Notes: generated by a model not told the origin, from the sequence alone. DNA of 40,045 nt from Candidatus Desulfatifera sulfidica (GCA_014381505.1 JACNLK010000046.1:1-40045); one strand, 5' to 3'; shown: positions 17,931 through 26,596, counted from the stretch's first letter. A program made the numbers and translations.

Positions 17931-18857
17931 TCAGAAATCATCAGGGGAAAAAGACTGTACCCGGGCAACAGAATCTGCACCGAGAAACAACATCAACAGA
18001 CGATCCAGGCCCAGAGCAATCCCTGCAGCCTGATCCAGCCGCCCCAAATCCTCCAGAAAACGTTCCGGCATGGCCGGGGCCGTACGACCGCTTGTAACAA
18101 TCAGCTCAATCTCTCGAGCAAAACGGATTCTCTGCTCCACAGGATCGCAGAGCTCGGAAAAACCGTTGGCAATCTCTACTCCGGCCAGATAAAGCTCAAC
18201 GCGTTCCGCCACCTGCGGCTCGCCAGGTTTTGTGCGAGCCAATGAGGCCAATTCCACAGGGTAATCCATGAGAAAAAGGGGTTGATCCCAGCCAAGATGC
18301 GGTTCAACATGCTCCACAAGGATCTCATCAAACATATCTTCAGCCAAAGCCTGCGGCAAAGACATGGGACTCCAACGTGAAAAGGCCTCGGTCACGCTCA
18401 GACGTGTCCAGGGTGGGCTCAGATCAATGGTCCGACCGGCAACCAGCAGACTGCCTTTTTCGTCTACCCCTGCAACTCCCGCCTCAGCCATCCGCATGGC
18501 CAATGCCCCTACGAGTCGTTCGCAATCCTCCATGAGATCACGGTAATCAGCATCTTTCCGATACCATTCGAGAAGGGTCATCTCCTCAAGATGCAAACGA
18601 CCACGCTCGTCCTTACGAAAACAGCGGGCCACCTGAAAAATATGCTCACAACCGCAAGCCAGCAGTCGCTTCATGCACAACTCAGGTGAGGCCTGAAGAA
18701 ACCAGGAGTCAGCAAACAAAGGGTGTATATGAGCTTCCGGGATCAGGGCTGGCTGGCGAATGGGAGTGTCGACCTCAAGAAACCCAAGTTCGACAAAGAA
18801 ATGACGAATGGCCTGAAAAAAGGCTGCGCGTGTGCGCAGCCCCTGAAGATCAAGCAT
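17931..18857 (-). CDS. epmA: EF-P--lysine ligase EpmA (GenX/PoxA, LysRS-like)
   Basis: The 308-aa protein is a class II lysyl-tRNA synthetase catalytic domain without the anticodon-binding domain. It shows motif 2 (VARCFRKDERGRLHLEEMTLLEWY), preceded by LQASPELCMKRLLACG, and motif 3 GIALGLDRLLMLFLGADSVARVQSF. EpmA attaches (R)-beta-lysine to a conserved Lys of elongation factor P. Its gene starts 9 bp after efp ends, so the substrate protein is encoded directly upstream in the same operon. EpmB, the aminomutase that makes beta-lysine, is not in this window. Length is close to E. coli EpmA (325 aa). Confidence 0.93.
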   Translation of the reverse strand: MLDLQGLRTRAAFFQAIRHFFVELGFLEVDTPIRQPALIPEAHIHPLFADSWFLQASPELCMKRLLACGCEHIFQVARCFRKDERGRLHLEEMTLLEWYRKDADYRDLMEDCERLVGALAMRMAEAGVAGVDEKGSLLVAGRTIDLSPPWTRLSVTEAFSRWSPMSLPQALAEDMFDEILVEHVEPHLGWDQPLFLMDYPVELASLARTKPGEPQVAERVELYLAGVEIANGFSELCDPVEQRIRFAREIELIVTSGRTAPAMPERFLEDLGRLDQAAGIALGLDRLLMLFLGADSVARVQSFSPDDF

Positions 18858-18866
18858 GGAGTGAAG

Positions 18867-19430
18867 TTACTCCTTGACGCGGGTTACATAGGCACCGGTA
18901 CGGGTATCGATCTGGATTTTGTCACCCTGGTCAACAAAGGGCGGTACCTGAAGGACATACCCGGTCTCAACGGTTATGGGCTTGGTATCAGAGCCCGAAG
19001 TATCTCCCTTGACCCAAGGGTCAGCCTGGGTAACCAGCAGATTGACAAAGTTGGGCAGGCTGACATCAATGGGCCGATCCTGAAAAAAGAGTACATCAAC
19101 TTCCATGTTATCGACCATGAAGTTGACGTTGTCGCCCAGTTGATCACGGACGACAAAGATCTGCTCAAAATTCTCGCTATCCATGAAGTGATACTCGTCA
19201 TCCTGATTGTAGAGATATTGCATTTTGCGCTCTTCCAGAGCCGGCTTCACAAACTTATCACTGGAACGATAGGTCTTCACAAACTGATTGCCGGTGATCA
19301 TGTTACGCATTTTACAACGGTAGAGGGCCTGGCCCTTGCCGGGTTTGGAGAATTCAAACTCGATGATGATATAAGGCTCGCCGTCAATCTCAATCTTGAG
19401 GCCCTTGCGCAAATCTGAGGTGCTGTACAT
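18867..19430 (-). CDS. efp: Elongation factor P
   Basis: The 187-aa product starts MYSTSDLRKGLKIEIDGEPY and has the three beta-barrel domains of EF-P. The modification site is in SKPGKGQALYR at Lys32, equivalent to E. coli Lys34. The start ATG at 19430 is preceded by GGAG at 7 nt; the frame is open further upstream but without a comparable ribosome site. EF-P relieves ribosome stalling at polyproline stretches. Linkage to epmA predicts lysine-type modification. The C-terminal signature DTRTGAYVTRVKE is conserved. Confidence 0.97.
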   Translation of the reverse strand: MYSTSDLRKGLKIEIDGEPYIIIEFEFSKPGKGQALYRCKMRNMITGNQFVKTYRSSDKFVKPALEERKMQYLYNQDDEYHFMDSENFEQIFVVRDQLGDNVNFMVDNMEVDVLFFQDRPIDVSLPNFVNLLVTQADPWVKGDTSGSDTKPITVETGYVLQVPPFVDQGDKIQIDTRTGAYVTRVKE

Positions 19431-19517
19431 ATAAATCTCCTTGTCGTTCGCCACAACGGAATAATAATTCTGCTGATAACATGGGCTAACTGCGCCATTT
19501 ACTCTCAAAAAACTCAT

Positions 19518-19547
19518 ACTATAACCTTAACCCGGAATAACCCGCAA
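19518..19547 (-). promoter_or_regulatory. Putative promoter of efp-epmA
   Basis: On the minus strand, TTGCGG (19547-19542) and TATAGT (19523-19518) are 18 bp apart. This would give a leader of about 80 nt before the efp ATG at 19430. Confidence 0.4.
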
Positions 19548-19707
19548 CAGATTATAATCTCCCACCCCCAAGCGCTCGTTTCATCATCACAATTATCCCT
19601 GCTCCGGCACCATGCGACACGGAGAACCCGTCCTCTACACCCATGCGTGTAGCAAGCTTGCAGTTATGCGCAATGCAGATTCCAGCTGTAAAAAAAATTT
19701 TGCACGC

Positions 19708-19736
19708 TTGCCTTTACAATCACACAAAATTATTAT
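19708..19736 (+). promoter_or_regulatory. Putative promoter of the hybrid histidine kinase gene
   Basis: TTGCCT at 19708-19713 and TATTAT at 19731-19736 with a 17-bp spacer lie about 65 bp before the ATG at 19802. Spacing is ideal and the -10 matches 5 of 6 positions. Confidence 0.45.
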
Positions 19737-19801
19737 AAACCGAATAAGTAGTAGTTAATATTATCAATTGAGTATTCACAGATACATAAAGGCTTTCCAG
19801 T

Positions 19802-22009
19802 ATGGTAAAAATCCTATCCTCTCTGCACTCTCAACTATCCTCTCATCGAGATTTTTTCTTTGCCAAAGACATTGCTGACAAAGAAAAAATACGGAAAATC
19901 GCCCTGCTGTATGGTATTTGCACGATCGGCATTATTTTTCTCGGCCTGCTTGGGATTCTAGCCCAGATACAAGGTAATCAGTTACTCGGAATATTTGACT
20001 TCCTGGCGGCTTTTGTACTGTTCCTTGTTCTTATCTTTCTCAAACGAAAAGGAGCCCTTGATCTCTGTATTTATACCGGCCTCGCGACAATGTACTGCCT
20101 GTACCTCTACCTGTTCATCAGTGGCGGTGTCGCCGGTACCGCCTTTGTCTGGAGCTACACCTTTCCCCTCTTTACCTTTTTTCTCCTGGGTACCCAAAAA
20201 GGCCTTCTAGTTTCAATTTTTTACCTACTGTCCTGCCTCGCGGTCCTGCTGATTGATCTCATTGCCCCAGTTGGCCATGTGTACAGTGCAAATCTTGCGT
20301 TACGCTTTATTCCATCCCTTCTCGTGGTCATACTTTTTTCCTTGATCTATGAAAGATTCAGAGAAACATCGCATCACGCCTTTGTGGAAGCCACAACAGA
20401 TCTGGAGGATAAGATCGTCGAGCGTACCCAAGAATTGCTGCGTGAGATACAAAACAGAAAGAAGAAAGAAAAAGAACTGCAAATCAGCGAACGCCGCTAT
20501 CGCACTCTCTATGATAACTCAGGCGATGGCATCTACATCACCGCCATTGATGGGCAGTACATCAGTGCAAATCAACAATTCTGTGATCAATCGGAATACA
20601 GTGAGTACGAAATTCGCACATTAACTGTTCATGATCTCTACCAAAACAGCCCCACGGGCTCAATACAAAAGCTGATTGATCAGGTACAAACCACAGGCAG
20701 TGCCCAATTCGAGGCTGAACTTGTCAACCGCTCCGGTAAACATGTGCCTGTGGAAATACGAGCGACACGGATCGAATTTGACAAGACAACAGCCATTCTT
20801 TTCTCATGCCGTGATATCAGTCAAAGAAAAGCAGAAGAAGAGGAAAAAAGAGTACTGCAAAAACAGCTTTTCAAGGCAGAAAAACTGGAGGCCATGGGTA
20901 TGGTGGCCGGAGAGGTAGCCCACGATTTAAACAATATTCTTTCAGGGGTTATCACCTACCCCGAGCTACTTCTGCGGCAATTACCCGAATCCAGTGACCT
21001 TCGTGACCCCCTGCAGGCTATACAGGATTCCGGTAGACGAGCAGCAACTGTTGTAGCCGATCTCCTCACCATTGCCAGAAATGTTGCCAGCACACGGGAA
21101 GCACATGACAGCAACAGGCTGATCCAGGAATACCTCAACTCTCCCGAGTACATGCAACTTAAGTCATCACACCCTGAAGTAAGCTGTACGACTCAGCTTA
21201 CAGCAGAATACCCCACTATTTCCTGCTCATCCGTGCACGTCAAGAAAGCCGTTATGAACTTGGTCACAAACGCTGCAGAGGCCATGAACAATACAGGAAA
21301 TATCAATATCTCCACCTACAATCGCCAGATCGAACAATCCGAAGAATTATCACGGGAAATAGCACCGGGCCATTACCTGATCATTCAGGTACAGGATAAC
21401 GGTCCTGGTATTTCAGAACAAGACCAGGCACATATCTTTGAGCCATTTTATACAAAAAAAACAATGGGTAAAAGCGGAACAGGACTCGGTTTAACTATTG
21501 TCTGGAACACAGTCCTTGACCATGACGGCAAGGTGTTCATTCAAAGTAGCGAACAGGGAACCATTTTTCAGCTCTACTTTCCGGTCAGTAATCAAGAGAC
21601 AGCTGCAAAGACACAAGATGATCTATCGGAAACTTATACAGGAAACCAAGAGCACATCTTGGTCGTGGATGACGAGCCACAGCTGCGTCATCTTGCGGAA
21701 AAAATCCTTACCGCCCTGGGTTACAGGGTTGACACTGTCAGTTCTGGTGAGATGGCCATCGAATTTATTAAGAAAACACCAGTTGATTTAATTGTTCTGG
21801 ATATGCTCATGGACCCAGGAATAAACGGCCGCCAGACGTATGAAGAGGTCATCAAAATCTATCCTGCACAAAAGGCTCTCATATCCAGCGGCTTCTCTAA
21901 AAATCATGAGATCAAGAAGGCTCTCGATCTCGGCGTGGGTGGTTTTATCAAAAAGCCCTATTCAATCAATCAAATGGGCCGCTCAATTAAAAAGATATTA
22001 ACCCACTGA
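19802..22009 (+). CDS. Membrane-bound hybrid sensor histidine kinase (6TM-PAS-HisKA-HATPase-REC)
   Basis: The 735-aa protein has about six membrane segments within residues 33-183, then a coiled coil of about residues 195-230 (DLEDKIVERTQELLREIQNRKKKEKEL). A PAS domain (about 231-341) is followed by HisKA with GEVAHDLNNILSG (His374). The HATPase has MNLVTNAAEAMNN, DNGPGI and GTGLGLTIVWN. A C-terminal receiver has ILVVDDEP, the predicted phospho-acceptor Asp667 in LIVLDMLMDP, and KKPYS. The HDLNN H-box is of the type common in delta-proteobacterial hybrid kinases. No DNA-binding regulator lies next to it, so output is unknown; it may signal through its own receiver or a distant partner. The signal is not evident from the membrane domain. 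Confidence 0.92.
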   Translation: MVKILSSLHSQLSSHRDFFFAKDIADKEKIRKIALLYGICTIGIIFLGLLGILAQIQGNQLLGIFDFLAAFVLFLVLIFLKRKGALDLCIYTGLATMYCLYLYLFISGGVAGTAFVWSYTFPLFTFFLLGTQKGLLVSIFYLLSCLAVLLIDLIAPVGHVYSANLALRFIPSLLVVILFSLIYERFRETSHHAFVEATTDLEDKIVERTQELLREIQNRKKKEKELQISERRYRTLYDNSGDGIYITAIDGQYISANQQFCDQSEYSEYEIRTLTVHDLYQNSPTGSIQKLIDQVQTTGSAQFEAELVNRSGKHVPVEIRATRIEFDKTTAILFSCRDISQRKAEEEEKRVLQKQLFKAEKLEAMGMVAGEVAHDLNNILSGVITYPELLLRQLPESSDLRDPLQAIQDSGRRAATVVADLLTIARNVASTREAHDSNRLIQEYLNSPEYMQLKSSHPEVSCTTQLTAEYPTISCSSVHVKKAVMNLVTNAAEAMNNTGNINISTYNRQIEQSEELSREIAPGHYLIIQVQDNGPGISEQDQAHIFEPFYTKKTMGKSGTGLGLTIVWNTVLDHDGKVFIQSSEQGTIFQLYFPVSNQETAAKTQDDLSETYTGNQEHILVVDDEPQLRHLAEKILTALGYRVDTVSSGEMAIEFIKKTPVDLIVLDMLMDPGINGRQTYEEVIKIYPAQKALISSGFSKNHEIKKALDLGVGGFIKKPYSINQMGRSIKKILTH

Positions 22010-22363
22010 TTGCCCACAAAGCTCAGCCAGGTATCTAGGGGTTCGGTTGTAACGACTCGTAAACCGAATGCTCCCCGCCAAACGTCCTCGCTCCCGCTGG
22101 TCACTGCGAATTGTTTGTCGGAAAACACCCGGTTCACTACTCATCTCGGTTCCAATGACTCTTTTGCTTGAGAAGCTGAGTTTCATGGGTAATCAGAAGA
22201 GTCAAAAGACTCTTCATCATGCCGGATAGATAGTCAATTCGGCAACCCGATTTTTTCTTGTTATCATGTGCGATGCGGCTTGACACAGACCCATCGAAAA
22301 TGATAACTATTATCTATTGGAATTATATTTTCCACTCAACAATTCAACTCTGGAGGTGAGAAT
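22010..22363. other. Intergenic region between hybrid kinase and peroxiredoxin
   Basis: The first ~180 bp hold no supported gene. A 62-codon minus-strand frame overlapping the kinase stop (21998-22186) is open but has no recognisable domain. A perfect 8-bp stem GAAGAGTC/GACTCTTC with AAAA loop lies at 22196-22215 without a U-tract, and may end the kinase transcript. The last ~90 bp hold the peroxiredoxin promoter region and a Fur-like box. Confidence 0.5.
22280..22314 (+). promoter_or_regulatory. Promoter region with Fur-like operator upstream of the peroxiredoxin
   Basis: A consensus -35 TTGACA lies at 22280-22285. The 19-bp sequence at 22296-22314, GAAAATGATAACTATTATC, matches the classical Fur box GATAATGATAATCATTATC at 16 of 19 positions. 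It covers the place where the -10 element should be, so binding would block transcription. Which Fur-family protein (Fur or PerR) would bind cannot be told from the sequence. Confidence 0.6.
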
Positions 22364-23083
22364 ATGGCAGAGGAAAGCGCAGTTGGCTGCGCACGGCCCA
22401 CAGGTGGCCCGGTAGGTGAAGAACCGCAGGAAGCGGCTTCAGAAAAAAAAGAAACTATTCAGGAGGTACGCTCCATGATCGTGGTCGGCCAAAAAGCTCC
22501 GGACTTTGTTGCACCGGGCTATCAGCAAGGTAAATTTATCAACCTCAAGCTCTCGGATTATCTGGGTAAATGGGTTCTGCTCTGTTTCTACCCGGGTGAT
22601 TTCACCTTCGTCTGAGCGACCGAGATTTCGGCAGTTGCCGAAAAATACCCTGAGTTCCAGAAACTGGGCGCCGAGGTCATCTCCATGTCCATCGACTCCA
22701 TGTTCGTCCACAAGATGTGGGATGATAACGAGCTTTCCAAAATGGTGGAAGGTGGTGTCCCCTTCCCCATGCTCTCTGATGCCGGCGGTAAAGTTGGCAA
22801 AGTTTACGGCGTCTATGACGAGAATGCCGGGGTCGAGGCCCGCGGTCGCTTCATCATTGATCCAGACGGTGTTGTCCAGGGTTATGAAGTTCTGACCCCA
22901 CCCGTAGGTCGGAATGTCAACGAGACCTTCCGACAGGTACAGGCCTTCCAGCTGGTCCGTGAGACCAAAGGTGGGGAAGCCACGCCTTCCGGCTGGAAAC
23001 CGGGTAAAAAAACTCTGAAACCAGGTCCTGACCTGGTGGGTAATGTCTGGAAAGAATGGACAACTGACATGGCCTTCGACTGA
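22364..23083 (+). CDS. Selenocysteine-containing peroxiredoxin (AhpC/Prx1 family), UGA read through
   Basis: The frame runs from ATG 22364 to TGA 23081-23083 with one internal TGA at 22613-22615. The codons before it end FYPGDFTFV and the frame continues [18 protein letters not shown]. The TGA thus stands exactly where AhpC-type peroxiredoxins have the peroxidatic Cys (PxxxTxxC, here PxxxTxxU, position 84 of 239). A SECIS-like hairpin follows at 22626-22643. Downstream sequence is fully conserved ([25 protein letters not shown]), so this is not a decayed gene. It reduces peroxides with a selenol. The usual C-terminal resolving Cys (VCP motif) is replaced by ATP in [10 protein letters not shown], and no Cys occurs after Sec84. 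Two good starts exist: 22364 (GGAGGTGA upstream) and 22475 (AGGAGGT upstream). The long form adds 37 residues including Cys9. Confidence 0.9.
22613..22643 (+). promoter_or_regulatory. UGA (Sec) codon with bacterial-type SECIS hairpin
   Basis: Directly after TGA 22613-22615 comes a perfect 7-bp stem TTTCGGC (22626-22632) with GCCGAAA (22637-22643) and an AGTT loop at 22633-22636. The loop starts 17 nt after the UGA and has G as its second base. Both fit the known rule for bacterial SECIS elements: a short apical loop 16-37 nt from UGA with G among the first two loop bases. This would recruit SelB with Sec-tRNA. Confidence 0.8.
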
Positions 23084-23152
23084 TACCAGTAAATTTTTTT
23101 TCACAGAGAGGCTTACCTGGCCATCTCTGTAATTTGCCATCCGGTTTTACAA

Positions 23153-23187
23153 GCGGGGCGATATCGACTCAGTCGGCATCGCCCCGC
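23153..23187 (+). terminator. Hairpin downstream of the peroxiredoxin gene
   Basis: A 10-bp stem GCGGGGCGAT/ATCGCCCCGC with a 15-nt loop lies 70 bp beyond the peroxiredoxin stop and before the phosphoesterase gene. Only a weak T-rich stretch follows (AGTTGTTTGC). It could terminate or process the peroxiredoxin transcript. Confidence 0.45.
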
Positions 23188-23349
23188 AGTTGTTTGCAGC
23201 AAGACCGTTTTGCGCCTGCAAGAAACGATTTTTTCCATGCTTCTCCCTGCCACTCCCAGTATACTCTCTTGATATTCCACAGGGGAGCCATTTGCCCGAC
23301 TGATCTCCTCTGTCATGACTCATCGTTTTACTTGTCAGGGAGTTTTTTA

Positions 23350-23859
23350 ATGATTCGCGTCGGTCTTCTCTCCGATACCCATCTTTATGAGGACAATGAT
23401 CTGTTTCATGAGCAGATCACACAGGCCTTTGACGAATGCAGTGTGATTATCCACGCAGGAGACCTGTGCGATATTTCCATCCTGAAGGCCCTGAGCAACT
23501 CTGGTACACGTGAGGTCCATGCCGTGCATGGCAATATGTGCACGTATGAATGCCAGCAGGCCCTGCCAACCAGCAAACTCATCACCCTGGCTGACAAAAC
23601 CATCGGCCTTTGTCACGGAGCCAACGGTCCCCGCCATAATATCGAAGAACGGGTCTGGGATCTGTTTCCCCAAGCCGACTGCATCGTTTACGGCCACAGC
23701 CACCAGGCAGTCTGTCATTTCTGTGCCGGGGTACTGTTCATCAACCCGGGCAGTTTTCTTTCCACAGGTCCTCACGGGGCCCCAGGGAGCTATGCCATCC
23801 TCACCATTGACCATCAAGGCATGCGTGGTTCTCTCCACCAACTTCCATATCGATCATGA
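23350..23859 (+). CDS. YfcE/MJ0936-type metallophosphoesterase
   Basis: The 169-aa protein starts MIRVGLLSDTHL and contains the calcineurin-like metal-binding motifs. These are D-x-H in LSDTHL, GD in IIHAGDLCD, GN(M) in VHGNMCTYE, GLCHG, and GHSH in VYGHSHQAVC. These bind two metal ions for phosphodiester hydrolysis, as in YfcE. The natural substrate is unknown. The ATG at 23350 has GGGAG 7 nt upstream; the frame is open further upstream but without family similarity. The stop overlaps the mutS start by 4 bp (ATGA), indicating co-translation. Confidence 0.9.
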   Translation: MIRVGLLSDTHLYEDNDLFHEQITQAFDECSVIIHAGDLCDISILKALSNSGTREVHAVHGNMCTYECQQALPTSKLITLADKTIGLCHGANGPRHNIEERVWDLFPQADCIVYGHSHQAVCHFCAGVLFINPGSFLSTGPHGAPGSYAILTIDHQGMRGSLHQLPYRS

Positions 23860-26522
23860 GCAAGTCCCCTAAAATCACCCCCATGCTCCAGCAATACCTG
23901 GAGATCAAAGAACAGCACCCCGATGCCATCCTTTTTTATCGAATGGGGGATTTTTACGAAATGTTCTTTGAAGACGCAGTAGAGGCCTCTAAACTCCTTG
24001 GGATCACTCTCACCTCACGCAACAGTAAGGACACCGAAAATCGGGTCCCCATGTGCGGCATCCCGTATCACGCCGCAGCCACCTATCTGGCCAAACTGAT
24101 TCGAGCCAGCAAGCGTGTGGCTATCTGCGAACAGGTGGAAGACCCGGCCCAGGCCAAGGGCATTGTCAGGCGCGAGGTGGTGCGGGTAGTCTCACCGGGA
24201 GTGGTCACGGACAATCAGCTTCTTGATGACAAGGACAACCTTTATGTGGCGGCCCTTTGTCATAAACCCGTCAAGGAGGGCTATCTCTACGGCATCAGCT
24301 TCCTTGATCTCTCCACCGGTGACTTTCAGGTCGGAGAATTCGAGGACATGGGCCATGAGCCGGAACAGATCCTTGACCAGCTGACCCGAATGACCCCGGC
24401 GGAACTGCTCATCGCCGACGAAGATGAAGAGGTCTTAACCCCACTGCTGAACAGCATCCGAACTCTGCTGCCAGGAATCTGCGTCACCCGACGCCAGAAG
24501 AACCTCTTTCATCTCAACAGCTGCCGGGAGTTACTCATCGACCAGTTTCGAGTCAGCAATCTGGCCGGATTCGGGTGCGATCACCTCCAACAGGGCATAA
24601 TCGCTGCCGGCATCCTCCTTGGTTATATCCAGGAGACCCAAAAAACCGACATGAACCATCTGGAGCGACTGACACCCATTGACCTGGGCCACATTCTCCA
24701 GATCGATGATTCTTCCCGCCGCAACCTGGAGCTGACCCAGACTGTCATCGGCGGCAAACGGCAGGGCTCCTTACTGGCAATTCTTGACCAGACCTCCACA
24801 CCCATGGGTGCCCGTATCCTCAAACAGCGGCTCCTCTTCCCCCTTCAGGATGTGAGCCAGATCAAATCCCGGCTTGACGCGGTGGAAGACCTGCTGCAAA
24901 ACGGCAATCGCCGTGAACAATTACGCTCTCTGCTCGGCGAGGTTTACGATCTGGAACGTCTCAACAGTCGTATGGTTCTGGGGAGTGGTAATGGCCGCGA
25001 CATGCTGGCCGTCAAGCAATCTTTGCAGCGTCTGCCTGCCATTCGTGAACTTCTGAGCTCCTGTCTGGCTCCGAAACTCCAGGAAATATCGCAGCAGATC
25101 GACCTGATGGACGATCTGCATCAACTCCTTGAAGCAGCCATCCACGAGGAACCTCCCATCACTGTCCGGGACGGAAAACTGATCAAGGCCGGCTACCATT
25201 CTGAACTCGATGAGTTACTTCTGATCCAGCGAGATTCCAAACAGCTGATCGCAGGGCTAGAACAAAGCGAGCGTGAGTCCACCGGAATCAGCAAACTCAA
25301 AGTGGGGTATAATAAAGTCTTCGGGTATTTCCTTGAGGTGAGCAAACTCCATGCCGAGAAAGTCCCGGACCATTACATCCGCAAACAGACCCTGGTCAAC
25401 GCCGAACGCTTCATTACTCCGCAGCTCAAGGAATTTGAGGATAAGGTTCTGGGTGCGCAGGAACGCTGCCTGGAACTGGAATACCAGCTCTTCTCCGAGA
25501 TCCGCGCCACCCTTGCGGCAGCCAGCCCGCGCATGATCAAATGCGCTCAGCACCTGGCCAGAATCGACTTTTTCAGTGCCCTGGCCGAAGTGGCCAGGCT
25601 TTACCGCTACAAACGGCCAGAGGTTAATGGGGGCGAAGTTATTTCCATCAACGAGGGGCGCCACCCGGTCATAGAGCGTTCATTACCACCTGGAACATTT
25701 GTCCCCAACGATACACATCTAGACCAGAGCGAGCAGGAAATTCTCATTATCACCGGCCCAAATATGGCCGGCAAATCGACAATACTCCGCCAGACCGCCT
25801 TGATCGTCCTCATGGCACAGATGGGCAGCTTTGTCCCGGCAGACCAGGCCGAGATTGGTATCGTTGACCGCATATTCACCCGGGTGGGTGCCATGGATGA
25901 TCTGAGACGCGGCCAGTCAACCTTTATGGTCGAAATGAACGAAACCGCCAACATCCTCAATAATGCCACCGACCGGAGCCTGGTCATCCTCGATGAAATC
26001 GGTCGCGGTACTTCAACCTACGACGGGTTGGCCATTGCCTGGGCGGTTGCAGAAGAACTGGTTGAGAAAAACAGCCGCGGAGTGAAGACACTGTTTGCCA
26101 CCCATTACCACGAGCTGACCGATCTGGCACGGACACGACACCGGGTGCACAACTACTCCATTGCCGTGCGTGAATGGAATGATACGATCATCTTTCTGCA
26201 TAAACTGGTCAAGGGTGGGGCCAACCGCAGCTATGGTATTCAGGTGGCAGCACTTGCCGGAGTTCCAGAACGAGTGGTCAAACGGGCCGGAGAGATCCTG
26301 CACAACATTGAATCCGGCGAATTCGACCACACAGGACGCCCAAACTTTGCCAGAGAGAGTCAACAAAAGGAAAAGAAAGGTCGTCCTCCCCAGCAACTCG
26401 CCCTGTTCAATCCACCTGCCGATCCCGTCATCGATTATCTGAAAACCATCCGGGCAAACGACCTGACCCCACGCCAGGCCCTGGATGTCATCTACGAGAT
26501 CGAACGACTGCTCCATGAATAA
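23856..26522 (+). CDS. mutS: DNA mismatch repair protein MutS
   Basis: The 888-aa protein has the mismatch-contacting motif GDFYEMF (Phe33, Glu35) and the connector and lever domains. The ATPase has Walker A TGPNMAGKST (about residues 632-641), then STFMVEMNETANIL, Walker B LVILDEIGRGTSTYDG and the FATHYHEL switch. A C-terminal tail with DDLTPRQAL-like DLTPRQALDVIYEIERL is present. It is full length for MutS1. It recognises mispairs and small loops and recruits MutL, which is not encoded here. It overlaps the phosphoesterase gene by 4 bp and faces the convergent GltD-like gene. Confidence 0.98.
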   Translation: MSKSPKITPMLQQYLEIKEQHPDAILFYRMGDFYEMFFEDAVEASKLLGITLTSRNSKDTENRVPMCGIPYHAAATYLAKLIRASKRVAICEQVEDPAQAKGIVRREVVRVVSPGVVTDNQLLDDKDNLYVAALCHKPVKEGYLYGISFLDLSTGDFQVGEFEDMGHEPEQILDQLTRMTPAELLIADEDEEVLTPLLNSIRTLLPGICVTRRQKNLFHLNSCRELLIDQFRVSNLAGFGCDHLQQGIIAAGILLGYIQETQKTDMNHLERLTPIDLGHILQIDDSSRRNLELTQTVIGGKRQGSLLAILDQTSTPMGARILKQRLLFPLQDVSQIKSRLDAVEDLLQNGNRREQLRSLLGEVYDLERLNSRMVLGSGNGRDMLAVKQSLQRLPAIRELLSSCLAPKLQEISQQIDLMDDLHQLLEAAIHEEPPITVRDGKLIKAGYHSELDELLLIQRDSKQLIAGLEQSERESTGISKLKVGYNKVFGYFLEVSKLHAEKVPDHYIRKQTLVNAERFITPQLKEFEDKVLGAQERCLELEYQLFSEIRATLAAASPRMIKCAQHLARIDFFSALAEVARLYRYKRPEVNGGEVISINEGRHPVIERSLPPGTFVPNDTHLDQSEQEILIITGPNMAGKSTILRQTALIVLMAQMGSFVPADQAEIGIVDRIFTRVGAMDDLRRGQSTFMVEMNETANILNNATDRSLVILDEIGRGTSTYDGLAIAWAVAEELVEKNSRGVKTLFATHYHELTDLARTRHRVHNYSIAVREWNDTIIFLHKLVKGGANRSYGIQVAALAGVPERVVKRAGEILHNIESGEFDHTGRPNFARESQQKEKKGRPPQQLALFNPPADPVIDYLKTIRANDLTPRQALDVIYEIERLLHE

Positions 26523-26596
26523 GAGGAGCCGTCAGGGCGCATTCAGCAGCTGAAAAGAAATATCAAAACCCAGCATGTAACCGGGAAAACAAAAAA

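Larger units (their letters stand above)
19431..19801. other. Divergent intergenic region efp / hybrid kinase
   Basis: This AT-rich region carries promoters for both flanking genes and no ORF I can support. A short dyad, CTACAC/GTGTAG, lies at 19635-19652. The stretch near 19690-19760 is very AT-rich. Confidence 0.5.

Noticed and set aside
21998-22186. 62-codon minus-strand ORF after the hybrid kinase, possible transposase remnant
   Set aside because: No catalytic motif, no terminal repeats and no ribosome site; the resemblance is too vague to support.
22364-23083. Reading the peroxiredoxin as a pseudogene or as two separate ORFs because of the internal TGA
   Set aside because: The TGA sits exactly at the catalytic Cys codon, frame and conservation continue after it, and a SECIS-like hairpin follows at the right distance.
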